DNA of 64,000 nucleotides, taken from NCBI GenBank assembly GCA_023105745.1, contig JALGQZ010000009.1:47583967-47647966 (forward strand), read 5' to 3'. Both the position numbers and the translations under genes were made by a program. The DNA comes from Austropuccinia psidii (lineage: Eukaryota; Basidiomycota; Pucciniomycetes; Pucciniales; Sphaerophragmiaceae). A model generated the notes under the pieces. It did no database searches. It saw only the letters and a program-made list of their open reading frames with translations, and was not told the origin of the DNA. Shown here piece after piece: positions 1 through 11,540 of the stretch (positions within the stretch are counted from its first letter, which is position 1; the number at the start of each line of letters is the position of its first letter).

Positions 1-362
1 AGTGAATTATTCTTTAAAAACCAAAATCCTTGAAGAATGAATCAATTATGAATCTTGATGTGAATAACGTGTATGAATATCTTGATGAAAAATTTGAAAA
101 TCAAAGAAAATCAAGATGACGCCTGAATTATGAATGAAATGGAAATTGATGATTTGAAAAAGATTTTAAAAGAATAACAAAAATAAGAATGGGTAAGCTT
201 TCAATTTTCAAAATGAAGAATGAGTGAAGGAAAATTGAGAGGTGACAATGAATCATTAAGTTCATAAGCGTAAAAGAATCATAATTTCGATGAAATGAGT
301 GAATGAAATTATAAAGAAAGAATGAACAGAATGAAAAAGAAATTATGAGTTAATTAACATAA
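1..362 (-). mobile_element. 5' leader of chromovirus G (partial)
   Basis: On the minus strand this is the untranslated leader that follows the 5' LTR of an element whose body lies off the left window edge. It is rich in GAATGA/AATGAAA units and no ORF is supported. The first bases after the LTR (minus strand, TTATGTTAATTAACT, 348-362) form the candidate primer-binding site. They match the corresponding site of element D except at two central positions. Confidence 0.7.
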
Positions 363-1821
363 TGTCACAGGGGCTCTTGGACAGAAATACAAGAGTGGCC
401 TGGCACTCAGCAATCAGGGAACTCACTTGGAAGACTCCAAAGGGATAAAGAACAAAAATAATAAGAATGAATTCCTCTAAAAGATATGCAGGTACAAGAT
501 GAGATGCAAAAGAGGAAAGGGAAGCCAAATGGCCAAAGAGCCAACCAAGTAAGTCCTTAATCACTGTTTCAACCTGCCAAAAATGAATAATGGAATTAGT
601 AAGGATATGACCACCAAATATCCATTGACAGGCGAAGAAAGAGAAAGAGAAAAAGTGCTAAATGACTGACTTAATAATATCAGTATTTGCTTAACTAAAA
701 TGAAAAGAAAATAAAGATAAAATAAAACCAAGGTATATTAATTAACTGGGGAAAAACCCCCCTGGGTGGAAAGGGTAGCCAGTATATGTGAAAAGTTGGG
801 AGCTTGAGTTCTTCAGGCTGAAAACTGATCTGTATTGATCCTTGAGGCTGTATTGATTGTTTTGGGAATTGATACAGCTGGCTAATATTGAAATTGAATT
901 GGGTTGAATGAACTTCCCATGCTTGAAAGTGAAATACAGTTCTTGATGGATCCAGACTGTATTGAAATGAATGTGGTTGCCAAGATGGATTGAGTGGAGC
1001 TTTGACACTTGACAACTTCTTCTGGCACTTCCTCTTGAATACATTTTTGAGAATGAATTGACAGTATTCCCTTGGAAGGAATACTTGGAGTGAGAATAAC
1101 CAATGACTGCTTGATGGCGTCATTGGTCTTTGACGCTGAAACACTCGCTCTTGAGCCTTGATGATTCCTCTGAATGATTGGGTGCCTTGATGATGTGATG
1201 AGATGTTGGAATGTTGAAATGACCATTTGATATTTCCACCATTGAATTGCTATTGAAAAAAGATGCACAATGATATATAACATCATTTATGGCATATTGG
1301 TTGATTGGCAAGAAGATTACATCCAAAGGTCTTGAGATGGAAAGGCAGAGGGGAAAGGATGGATGTGATGGCTTCAGAGCTTGGAAAGGTGTTTCTGGGC
1401 CCTTTGGGGTTTTTGGCCACTTTTGGGTTCTGAGCCAAAAACTGGCCCAAAAGGCGGAAAAGTGTCTTTTGGACACTTTGCGTCAAAGTGCGCAAAAGTG
1501 CGCAAATGCACAAAATGCGCAAAAGTGCGCAAATGCGCATTATGGGCCCAAATGGCCAAAAACAGCCATTTGGGCCATTTCCCCTGGTTTTGAGGGAAAT
1601 GACCAGAAATACCCATTTGGGCATAAATTGCCGCTATGGGTTCTGGATTGAGGTGAAGGGCCATGAAGGCCCCAAAAACACAAATGGCCATGAATGTTCC
1701 ATAAGGTGATGATGTGTCCATATTGGCCACTGGTGATGGATATGTCCAATTGGCCATAAAAGAACTATGGCTTGATATGCCATATGGGGATCCAAGGAGG
1801 TGAATTGCCATGGTTGTGACA
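363..1821 (-). repeat. 5' LTR of chromovirus G
   Basis: This 1459-bp LTR starts on the minus strand with TGTCACAACCATGG and ends AAGAGCCCCTGTGACA. The same termini recur in the LTR at 9213-10682 (start) and in elements D, E and F (end). The transcript-start motif AGTTAATTAATATA lies near 738-751 and pairs with the leader at 348-362. A run of GCAAAAGTGCGCAAATGC units (about 1490-1550) is a local tandem repeat. No TSD is readable because the other end is outside the window; the right flank is an older LTR fragment. Confidence 0.8.
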
Positions 1822-2563
1822 GAAAAATAAGCTAAAACAAGCCCTTTTTTGGTCCAAAACAGGATTCAATTATACCATAATTGGCTTTTCTGTTGTAAGA
1901 GTGTTTTTCACTACTGAAAAGAGCAAATTTTACTATTGGAGTAAGCAAATTAGTGAGTATAAAAGAATGTCTTCTTTGCCCCACTTTTCTCTTCATGGTA
2001 GAATCTTTTCCTTCTATAGTTAGCTTAAACACTGTTAAAACAATCAATAAAAGACTCCAATCACCATGTTTTAATCATTTTAAGCCTTGTAACCACGTAA
2101 AAAAAACCTTATACTCATTTTCACCCTTGAATCACCACAAAAGTGAATTAAAGGATTGTTCATCACTGTGAAATTTGTCACTTTGTTTCCAATTTCACTC
2201 TGGTAACTTTTGGGCATTTTTATCTTTAATTTTATTTTCATAGAATCTGTTTTTTTATTAATTTTCTGCTGTTTTTGTATCAATTTTCTGCTGTTTTTTT
2301 CTGAATTAATTCCAACAGAAATTACTTTTTTAGCCATTAATATCTCTTGTAGAGTTTTTTTGGACAAATTTTTATTGTGGTTAAAACAATAAATCTTTAT
2401 ATAATTATTGTTTTATACTAACAAAGTTAAAAAAAATAATTTGGTTTGTTTTATTTTAAAACTCCTAAAATTTACTATTTTCAATTAAATTTTATCTTAT
2501 ACAAATTTTGAGGACAGGAAAAGTACTTGATTTTTAATTGGAGTTTCATATGCACACCTTAAA
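1822..2563 (+). repeat. 3' part of a lineage-1 LTR
   Basis: This matches the last ~740 bp of the complete solo LTR at 14017-15857 (opposite orientation) and of the one at 33544-37539. Shared markers are GAGGACAGGAAAAGTACTTG and the terminal CACACCTTAAA (CCTTACA in better copies). Its 5' part is missing, replaced by the LTR of G, so G probably inserted into it. No coding capacity is seen. Confidence 0.75.
1958..1965 (+). promoter_or_regulatory. TATA box in LTR fragment
   Basis: TATAAAAG followed by GAATGTCTTCTTTGCCCCAC is conserved at the same place in the other two copies of this LTR (14636-14643 minus; 36913-36920 plus). It is a likely core promoter of the family. Confidence 0.5.
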
Positions 2564-3239
2564 CACTTACTAACCTAAATTTACAAAATAAAATATAAAA
2601 ATATGGTTAAATTCAATGAGATAAACTATATAAAGCAACAGCTTCATGTGGAAGATTTTATAATTCATTAATTTCAAAAAAAAATCTTTATAAGAATCCA
2701 ATAAAATGGAAGAACTTTGACACTTATTAATGAAATAAGTGTCATGATTTAAATTAAAGTGAGAATTAAATTATGGTTAATTTTCCATAAATTTAAAATA
2801 CTAATTGAAATTATTTCTATAAATGCATTTTTCATTCTCAGAATAATTTTCACAATGACTGAAATGTACCAATTTTTGAACATAATTTCCTTTTTTTGTT
2901 TTTTAAAACCACTGATTTAATAAAAAATAAATTCTTTATCATAGCCACTATGCACTGAGCCCAGTAATACTTTTTGATAACTACAACAATACTTTCCAAA
3001 ATTATTATATAGTGTATCTTCTTGTATTGTGCCTTGATTCCAGCTATTCAAAAAAAATCCCTCATTATTATTTAAAAGATTTACATGAAACTGTTAGTTT
3101 ACCTGTATGTAGAGGAACTTTTTCTTGCAGAAACAGAAGATGTCAAAATATATTTTTCAAATTTCCAAAAGCCTTCTCCAATAAAGCTCCAATATATATG
3201 TAATTTAATTTTGATTTAATCATAATTAAAATTAAAAAT
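2564..3239. other. AT-rich stretch without recognised gene
   Basis: This stretch is very AT-rich with homopolymer runs and stops in all frames. It directly follows the LTR fragment and precedes the transposase relic. The distal, decayed end of that transposase may reach into it, but no motif could be placed. Confidence 0.4.
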
Positions 3240-3940
3240 CAATTACCTTGTAGATTAATGAATTTTATTGCATCACACTTAATATTAATCTTGGTTATTT
3301 GTTGATCATATGATAATTGGAAACATTGATTAATATCCCAAATTACCAATGATTTAGCAATATGAAGGGAATTGGGCCACTCCATTGATGTGAACTTGGC
3401 CAATCTGTTATTTAATAAACACTTGACTATCATGAACTGAGGTGGTTAGTCCACCATACAGCTTCATGTATCAATTAGATAAGATAGTAAAAAATTTTAA
3501 ATATAAAAAGATTTACCCACATTGAAAAAATTCCAATGAACATCAATGATACATTGAAATACAATCAAATGACATACCTTCCAATTCACAAAAGCATTCC
3601 ATTGATCATTTTGTGGTAGGATCCATCAATTTCACCAGTTATTTGGTTTTATTCTTGTCTTTTTCTTAAAATTTCATTTATTGTAGAACATTTCTCTATA
3701 TTATCTGCAGTAGGGAAGCTACATTAAATTTTAAAAATTGGGAATATAAAATTTAAAAAAATAAATAACTAAGATAGAAAACTTACATGATTTTCAAATC
3801 ATGAAATGCAACCAAAATTTCTTGAAACACTGGCTGTGAGGCTTTTAAAATGTTAAATAGATTCCTCACCATCTCATAAGAGATCCCATGACCCATGTTA
3901 TACAACATTACGCCTACCTTTTCTTCAATAGTTAAACCCT
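3240..3940 (-). pseudogene. PIF/Harbinger-type transposase relic
   Basis: Several minus-strand blocks in order resemble a PIF/Harbinger DDE transposase. At 3786-3940 an HTH-like block reads LTIEEKVGVMLYNMGHGISY followed by VFQEILVAFHDLK. Around 3580-3640 is IDGSYHKMING, in the position of the first catalytic Asp. At 3401-3465 GGLTTSVHDSQVFIK matches the usual G.VHDS.VF block with the second Asp. Stop codons and frame changes separate the blocks, and no third acidic residue, terminal inverted repeats or TA-rich duplication could be placed. Introns may explain some breaks (TATGTAG precedes the first block). The family call is by motif memory only; a profile search would decide it. Confidence 0.5.
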
Positions 3941-5530
3941 ACATATTTTGTTGAAAAGAGTTGGGTATATAGTTCATTAATAAAAAAATTAAACAAAATA
4001 AGTTCAATGAAACAATTTTCATTTTATAAATCTTCTTTGTCCCAAAGATTACAATGCCTTCCTCATCTTATAGCATTTTTGTGACAATACCTCATTTTTT
4101 TGTACCATTTCAGATGAAATTACAAGGCCACTTCCAAGCTTGTCATTATATATATAATATGAAGATTATCCATTGTGAATGTTGAAAAAAAAACACCAAA
4201 AAAACAAAAAAAAATTAAAAATGGAGAATTCTAATGTCGTTTTGGCATGGTTATTAAAAAACTGAAAATAAATTTGCCAGAGTAGATTATAAACATTAAA
4301 TGAAATTGAAATAATTTTTGATTTTTTTGACTTTATTTTTAATTAATAATAGTTGTGTGTTTTTTGGAAATCAATTGCAAAATTCATTTCAAAACTCAAA
4401 CATAAATGGTGCCTTAAGCATTTGTTGAAAGGTGATATGAAGTGCAATTACATTCTTAGTGACCTATCTGTTCTCTTAGCCCCTTATTTTCGAAAGGTAA
4501 GCCACAAGTTCTATTTTGTCAGGTTTTTGAGGAGGCCATTTATGTTTGATCAATCATAAATCCAATAATCATAAAAATTGAGGTTGAGGATGCCTTTGTA
4601 AATTTTGGGAAGATTGAAGAGATTAATTTTCAGATACAAATTTTATGATTCCCTGGCATCTTGTGAAATTTTGTCATCTCTCCCCCTGTGTATGCCTATA
4701 GACATCTAAAGAATCATGTAAGCCCTTGGGTTTAGCAGACCTTCTCAAGTGGCCATTGTCATAGCCTTTCTCCACAAATGGTAGTAAGTGACTTTCAAAC
4801 ATTGCTCGCGGCCTACATGAAAGACTGTAATCTTTGTGTTACTACTGGGATGACCAAAATATCATATTAGTCCTCTGCGCTCAGCAGCAACCCCAGAAAA
4901 TTGCCGTGGGGCTTTATTTTAAACAACAGGACTATGAGTTTTGATCATTCACAAGTGCTGGTGAGTTGGAGGCATGTTTATAACAGTATTTAACGTTTGA
5001 CAGCCTCAAATTTTTAGTTAATGGCTACAATTGCTTTTCATTCAACGCTATCCTGAATTTCCAGTTTCCAATTTATTGCAAGAGTTGATAAACCAAACCT
5101 GATTTGATTTGGTAAATTGGGGCTAGGGCTCAACACATCCTCCAGTACGTAATTAAGTGTTATACCAACCGCACGCGACAAAGAGAATATTGATTTTGAA
5201 ACTGATAGAGATGAAGAAAACCAGATGCCCCATGGTTGATTAAAATAAATTTCAAGACGTCAAAAAGCAGCGTAAACATAAACCTCGAGCCTTGATGTTT
5301 ACTTGATGTATACCCTCATAAAACCCTGAGTACTTTGTTGCTTTCAGTTGAGTTTAAAAAAACCCTGACCTATGAGGTACATTTTGTCAATGCAAATCAG
5401 CAAGGTCACTTTTTAGATGAAGCCAGTTGTAGGCTTGTGAGAGAACAATAAACAAAAATGAAAAATGACCTTGTTGTGTTTTGAAGCGGTTTAGCATAAA
5501 AAATTATATGAATGAAAAGTATTGGAAGAC
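3941..5530. other. Intergenic, no supported gene
   Basis: Only short chance ORFs occur on both strands (longest about 68 codons). The left part is AT-rich and may hold the decayed 5' half of the transposase. The right part (about 4700-5530) is closer to average composition and includes the 3' flank of the Ap4A phosphorylase gene. No LTR, tRNA or tandem repeat was seen. Confidence 0.4.
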
Positions 5531-6960
5531 TTATTCATTAGAGCAAGAATCAATACACTTTTCTAGGATAGGAAAGGTCACTCCGGCCAAAATTTGATCG
5601 ATGCCCATCTGCATAAGTTCATCTAACTGATTTTGATCCTTGACCAGTATCATTCCTGCACCAACCCCTAAGCTATTGATAGAGATTTTGCTTGATCCAA
5701 AATTTTCTTGTGACCTGGGGACTAGCAGCATATAACTGTGAGTCATTACAAAATTGTAAGACAATTCCCGCAAGACGCTGGTATCTTTGTTGGACATGTG
5801 ACGTAAATGAAGAATCATTAGGTCAAGTAAGGTCATAAATCGACGACCTAACTCCATCTCCATGGAATCACTGGAGGCCGATTTCGAGGAGAGTCGAGAC
5901 TTGGGAAGAAGAACAGCGAAATGAGTGAAAGACAAGCTAGGAAAGCTAAAAGCGTCATCTGGCTCCACAAAAACAAAATGAGAATGAATTATGATGGAAA
6001 AAAGCAACATGTAAAAAGTACTATCTAACCTTCTCTTTCTGGCGAACAACTTGTGATCAAATCCCCAAATGGATTTTGGCTTTTCTCAACTGGCAAAAAT
6101 TGGAAACTGATCTTCTAAATTAACCGGAGAAACCTTCATTTGAAGAGCTCCAATCAAAATTCAAACGCACTGTTTATGAGGCTGACTGTTCAACAGCAAC
6201 GGAAGATAAAGTAGCCACGACACGAGGCAAGATATTAGAAATCAATATGAAACAGGTTGAATATTATAGTTAATTCAAGACGTCTCACGAAGCACCGCTC
6301 TCTGGACCACAATTGTAGAAGGCGATCCAATCATTCTCCGGTTCAGTTGCGTACGCCTGTTTAAGGATGGCATCAAGGGCGAAGAGATCCATGGGGCTAG
6401 GAGGAAGCATCTGTGACTGAAACGCTAAGATCCAATGTCGTAAGTGAAGCTTCCATAACAAAAGGAATACTAACCAAAGCTTTTAAATTCACCCTTGGTA
6501 ACCAAAAGAAAATGGCGTGGCACTACACAATACTTGTTAAGCAAAACTGCGTAGGACTCATCCTCATCTTTGGATAAACTTTCGTCAATCGCCCAGTCAC
6601 AAACAAACAGTTCTCGAACATAAGGTGGCGCAAAAGGGTCGCGGCACTTTTGATCTTGGGGACGAGTCGGTTTTGTGGCTAAAGAAGGAGCGTATCTGAC
6701 TTGAAACTTGGTGGCATTCAGGCAGCGAGCGAATAGGAAATGACACCGGAGAAAACGAAAAGCTTGGTCGTATCAGCTTGTTTGAGCATCCGCCAGACAA
6801 GGGATCTATTGAGCTCATCCAAGGCGGAGACCGAAACACTTACTTTTTGACCTGAAGCTGAAGTGAGACTTCTTTGCTCCGAGTTGATGAAAAGCAACGC
6901 CTGAGCTTTAAGTGCATCATCAAATTTAGATTTCAACAGATTTATGAAGTTGACGGCCAT
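5531..6960 (-). CDS. APA2: Ap4A phosphorylase (ATP adenylyltransferase), six exons
   Basis: Predicted 328 aa, close to the ~325 aa of yeast Apa1/Apa2. Exons on the minus strand: 6844-6960, 6493-6706, 6289-6424, 6171-6185, 6030-6106 and 5531-5958. Every intron has GT...AG ends and joins in frame. The enzyme splits diadenosine tetraphosphate with phosphate into ATP and ADP in nucleotide salvage. Visible family blocks are KFDDALKAQALLFINSE near the N-terminus, FQVRYAPSLATKP (exon 2), the active-site stretch NCGPESGASQPHKHFQFLPV (exons 3-5, with the HxHxQ motif), and the C-terminal ISINSLGVGAGMILVK. The start is the ATG at 6960, since the N-terminal helix follows at once. Exon 4 is only 15 nt. 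It lies 615 bp downstream of the VAM7-like gene, same strand. The function call is strong; exact splice sites rest on reading-frame and motif fit. Confidence 0.88.
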
Positions 6961-7574
6961 GACGATGCACTAATTTTGCTAAAAATTTCCACGATCTTGC
7001 ACAACCACGTCGTGGGCGTCTCCGTCTTCTCGTCGAAATCATTTGAGACGGCTGTCACAGCCTCATAGGGCTAGCTGTCACAAGTTGTCACTTTTCCATG
7101 CCCTCGAGGAGTCAGGCAGGCCTGGCTAAGACCAAACAAGGCTGGAGGATAGCCATTGCCGCTGAGTCAAACCCAGACAGAAACCAGTACTTGCCAAACC
7201 AAGCGAATAAAATGAAGTCATTGGAAGATAAGATGAATCATAATCTTTGGACAGGAGGTAAAAAGGGTATTAAAAGCTTTGATACATTGCATAAAAGTAA
7301 AACTCAATCTAGAAAAATCACCATAGAGTACAATATGATCTAGGAAGTTACAACCCACTAGGAATAAGCTTTGGGACTCTTTCGGTCTAAAAGAAAACGC
7401 AAAATGATGAGTGATTGGTGAGCTCCAAGATAAAAGTGATGAACACGTCGAAAGGTAGACTTGTAGTAATTTGGTATTGTAGAGTTCACAGGCTTAAATT
7501 AAAAGTCTTAATTGATGGACAATATATGGAAAACGTGAGGCGGAGAAAACAGCATGAATGTCGCAGGGAGCATG
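6961..7574. other. Intergenic between VAM7-like and APA2-like genes
   Basis: This holds the promoter of the phosphorylase and the 3' flank of the SNARE gene. No further ORF looks real: the 81-codon plus-strand frame at 7098-7343 has no recognisable domain. There is no transposon sequence here, unlike almost everywhere else in the window. Confidence 0.5.
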
Positions 7575-8842
7575 TTAGCTCAAAACATCAATTTTTTTCT
7601 TAGCGTCCTTTAGCTTTCGAGATGCTGAATCCAGATCGCTATTCAGTTCATCCAAAACTTCGTTTTGTTCAGCTAATTCTTGATTAATCATCATGCCAAT
7701 CTGTTTCTGACGCAACAAAATTTGTGTGAGTGCTTTGAGTTTTGCCTCTTGATTCGTTCCAATCACTTCATGGAGCTGATGATCAACCAACTGTCGATTA
7801 TCAAGTTGTCTGGTCTCGTTAGTTTCTTCAACGGGCACGTCTTGATTTTGCAAGCTAGCAGAACCAAGTACCCTGGTAGTGGGGCGTGTGTTTCCAAGCA
7901 ATTCAGCCCGATTTCGGGCATGAGCGTCAGAGAATTGGACTCCATGCGCAAGCCGCATTCCTGCGTTGATTTGGGGCAAGATAGTTAATTTTCCCAACCG
8001 CTCACAATCATCTTGTAGACTGGAGACTAGGCTGAGTCTTCTTGAGATTTCGCCTTCTGTTAAGACTGTAGCTTCCTTTGATGCAGGTTTGGAGAATTGC
8101 TCTAGACTGTTGGCTAGACCACCCAATCGAGTGTTTAGCGTTGCGAGGGTGCGTTTAACATCAAGACTGATGCGGTTGATATGGGCAAGAGTAGATGAGG
8201 TGGAATCAGGAGTTTGGTTTTGAAGAATTTCATCACGCCGGGAGAGCATATCGCGAAGTTCCCGTACGCTAGCTCGAATCTCATTGTGTTCGATGAGCCA
8301 ACTTTGAGATGTGAAGGGGTTATCTGGGAGTTGAGTTGAGCTGTTTTTCTTGCTTGGTGATGAGCAGCTGAGATCAACAGTCTGAAGCTCTAAAAACTCG
8401 ACCACGGCACGGCAGCGGCCGGTCTGATTTTTGAGCTCCTTATGAACCAGAATAGTCTTTATCCATCTTTCAAGCGCGGCTTGTCTCTCGGCAACTTTGG
8501 CAGGTTGCGTAAGCAAGTTATTCGCACCAGTAAGGTAGCTTATGAGGCCGGTTGATTTGGGCGGTAAAGGAGGAAGCCATCGACGACTAGTCTCTGGACC
8601 AAGCTCTGCTTTGAGATCATTGTATAAGCATTCAAACTCTGAGTAGCGCCGTCTGATTTCGTAAGACTTGAATTTGGTGCCAATCTCTATAGTATACTAT
8701 CCAAGGAAAAAATGGATTCTGAGGTTGATGAGTGCTACGGAGACGTAAGAAGGCCATACCTTACCTGAATATAGGGCTTTGAAGACTTTTGATCCGGCTT
8801 TATGACTTGAAATGATCTGATTGAAATTGATTGAACTTCCAT
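7575..8842 (-). CDS. VAM7: PX-domain Qc-SNARE, VAM7-like
   Basis: Predicted 399 aa from two exons, 8765-8842 and 7575-8696. The 68-nt intron runs from GTAAGG to GGATAG and joins PYIQ to YTIEIG. The N-terminal PX domain (about residues 5-125) shows SIRSFQVIKP, RRRYSEFECLYNDL, the proline-rich LPPLPPKSTG loop and AALERWIKTILVHKEL. The C-terminal SNARE helix (about 345-395) carries RQKQIGMMINQELAEQNEVL, with the Q typical of Qc-SNAREs. There is no transmembrane segment, as expected for VAM7, which is held on vacuolar membranes by PI3P binding through PX and by the HOPS/SNARE complex during vacuole fusion. The middle is a coiled, low-conservation linker. The start ATG at 8842 gives the canonical short leader. 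A syntaxin-8-like or other PX-SNARE identity is less likely. Confidence 0.87.
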
Positions 8843-9212
8843 TTGAGGGATTTCGAAAAGTAATAATTGGTAGAAGAGAGCCAGGGCGGATGACCTTCAA
8901 GGAGTGGGCTTTATTTTTACCTCACACGCAGTTGGTGTGTCCGCAGCGGGAAATTCCGCACTTCAAATTACTTATGACACATTCAAGCCAAGCAACTTAA
9001 TAATCTCCAATAAATGGCTAATTTGTCAAATATTCATCTTTTTTTTATTTTAAAAAAATCTAGCTCAAAATATAAATTCCAGAGATGAAACTTGAAATGA
9101 GCTAACTAGTTTATGTACTATGATTTTGCTTAAACAATTCATTAATAAAAAGCTGTATATAAATATACAATAATTAAAAAAAATTCTAGGACAATATTTT
9201 ATTGATAGAATT
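8843..9212. other. Upstream region of VAM7-like gene up to a retrotransposon
   Basis: This 370-bp promoter region ends abruptly at the outer edge of an LTR at 9213. It contains a GC-richer patch (about 8930-8960) near the gene and AT-rich sequence next to the LTR. No uORF or clear TATA box is assigned. Confidence 0.45.
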
Positions 9213-10682
9213 TGTCATAGGGGCTCTTGCGGAAAACAAGAGTGGCCTGGAAACTCAGTAATCAGGGAACTCACTTGGAAGACTCCAAAGGAATAAAGAA
9301 ATAAAATGAAAGAATAAATTTCCCTAAGAAGATATGCCAGTACAAGATGAGATGCAATAAAAGAAAGAAGCCAAATGGCACAAGAGCCAGCTAGTAAGTC
9401 CTTCATCACTTTTTCAACCTGCCAGAAAGAGTAATGAAATTAGTAAGGATATGACCACCAATATCCACTGACAGGCAAAGAAAGAGAAGGTGCTAAATGA
9501 CTGACTTAATAATATCAGTATTCACTTAGCAAATGAAAGAGAAATAAAGATAATAAAAAATCAAAGTATAAAAAATAACTGGTGGAAAAAAAACCCAGGG
9601 TTGAAAAAGGGCTGGTATATGTAAAAAGTTGAGAGCTTGAGTTCTTCAGGCTGAAAACTGATCTGTATTGAACCTTGAGGCTTTATTGACTGTTTTGGAA
9701 AGAATACAGCTTGCCATAATTGAGAATGAACTGAGTTGAATGATCTTCCCAGTGACTGAAAATGAAATACAGGCCTCCATGGAGAGTGACTGTATTGAGA
9801 TGTTTTTGTTTCCAAGGTGGATTGTTGGAGCATTGACACTTGACAACTTGATTTGGAACTAACTTTTCAATTACCCCTTGAGAATGAACTACCAGTATTC
9901 CCTTGGGGGAATACTGTAAATATGAAAATGTCCAATGATGCCTTGATGGTGTAATTGGTCTTTTGAGAATAAAACACTTTCACTTGAGCCTTGATGAATC
10001 CTCTGGATGACATAATGAGATGTTGGAATTATTAGATAACCTTCTGATAATGGCACCATGGGATTTCTGGTGAAAAAATATTGATAATGATGTATAACAC
10101 CATTTATGGCACTTTTGGTTATTGAAAGGAAAAAGTCACCAAATGTCTTTGAAAAAGATGGCAAGGGGACTTATGATGAAAGCTGGAGTTTGAGTGGCTG
10201 CAGGCCTGGCAATGGTGTTTTGGCCAAAACAAGCCTGAAGGGCTTTAAAACTGTATTTTTGCAAAGTGTTCAAAATGTGCAAAACTTGCATTTAAGCCCC
10301 AAATGGCCTCATAGAGCCATTTGGCATATTTCCCATAGTACAAGGGAAAATTCCCCATTATGGATAAATGCACCAAAAGGTGCAAAATGCAGAAAACTGT
10401 ATTTAAAGCTGCAAAAGAATACTCCAGGCTTTTGGGATATATTTCCCCTGTTGACTGGGAAATGCCCAAAAGTGCCCAGAGGCAGAAAATGGCCAAATAT
10501 TTTCTGATAAAGTTGAAGGGGACAAGTTGGCCCAAGCTGATTAAATGGCCATAAAGGGCCATAAAAGTGAAAATGGAAAATCTGGCCAAAGATTGATGGA
10601 TATGGCCGAATTGCCATAGAATGGATATGGCATTGATATGCCATAGAAGGGTCCAAGGGGGTATTTATACATGGTTGTGACA
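9213..10682 (-). repeat. 3' LTR of chromovirus C1
   Basis: On the minus strand it starts TGTCACAACCATG and ends GAGCCCCTATGACA (1470 bp). It is the same family as 363-1821, including the conserved CTCTTGT, CCTTTGGAGTCTTCC and TCACTTAGC stretches. On the minus strand it is preceded by a purine-rich tract (AAGGTAGGAAGTAC, 10683-10696), which makes it the 3' LTR. Its outer end lies 370 bp upstream of the VAM7-like start codon. Confidence 0.82.
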
Positions 10683-11540
10683 GTACTTCCTACCTTGAAT
10701 GGTGAGCTCATGAGCACCAAAAAATGGTAGAGCCTGTTGTGGATAATTGGAAAGGGTTTTGAGGTAGGGATGAAAGAGGAGTAATTAAGAGAAAAAATTG
10801 AAATTTATATTAAAATTTTGGCATATGATGTGGGGCTTTCTTGATCTTCTTCTGAATTTGGCTTCATGATTTATGGTGAATTTTTTGTGAAATGAGTGTG
10901 CTTTAAGAAATGAAATATAATTAAAATGAATGAAATGAAATGGAAAATAAAAAATTAAAATTAGAAAAGATGATTTGAGCAGGCTTAAATCTTCATCATG
11001 AAATTGATACTTGTATTGGAATTGGCCAAGGCACCTGAAAGACAAAATTGATTCCAGGTGCTCACAGAGTGGCCAAGTTGATTTTTTGAAATATTGTAGA
11101 CCCCTCAGGGAAGTGCAGACCAGGAGAGGAACTTACTTTTGGTAATTAACACTCCCGCAAGTGCTATAAAAGGAAATTAAACTTTCTGAAGGAAGGTATT
11201 GAAAGTATAAATAATTGGAAAGGAATGATCCATTTTACCAAGCAAAAATGGCTGCAAAGATTTGAATTGATGTAAAAACCTTGACCAGAGTCCTATGTCA
11301 AGAAAATTGAAAACTGCTCACAGAATGGCCAAGGTGATTCTTGCAAAAAAGGGTAGAATACCTCTAAAGGTGAGTACCAGAAGTAATAATTATGTTTGGT
11401 AATTCCTCTCCCCACCAAGCACCATAAAAGATAAAGCTCTTGAAGGATTTGGTCCTGGCTTGTCAGGGTACAAATAATGAAAATCTTTGACAAGTTCAGG
11501 GCAATTATTTGGGTTTTCAGATGGTTCCCAAGTGGATCTT
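10683..11540 (-). pseudogene. 3' end of chromovirus C1 pol with untranslated tail
   Basis: From 11540 down to about 11390 the minus strand encodes a chromodomain tail (STWEPSENPNNCPELVKDFH, then LYPDKPGPNPS) matching the C-terminus of D pol. Downstream are two copies of a block containing ATGGTGCTTGGTGGGGAG-like sequence and a splice-donor-like motif (about 11090-11175 and 11340-11430), as in D and E. The coding part is cut at 11540 by the LTR of element A. The rest of C1 pol is not adjacent on the other side of A; the flank at 33228 is a diverged second copy. Confidence 0.75.

Noticed and set aside
1488..1555. Short GCAAAAGTGCGCAAATGC repeats, CRISPR-like at first glance
   Set aside because: Units are contiguous and imperfect with no spacers, inside an LTR of a eukaryotic element.
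695..1811. Several overlapping 100-150 codon ORFs inside the LTR of G
   Set aside because: They lie within a TG...CA LTR, have no start context or domain, and equivalent frames are broken in the LTR at 9213-10682.
7098..7343. 81-codon plus-strand ORF between the two host genes
   Set aside because: No domain, polar composition, and it lies in the promoter region of the phosphorylase gene on the opposite strand.
8697..8900. Reading the first VAM7 exon in the longer frame that starts at 8900
   Set aside because: That frame has no ATG and gives no PX residues; the frame from the ATG at 8842 joins correctly to YTIEIG and the PX motif.
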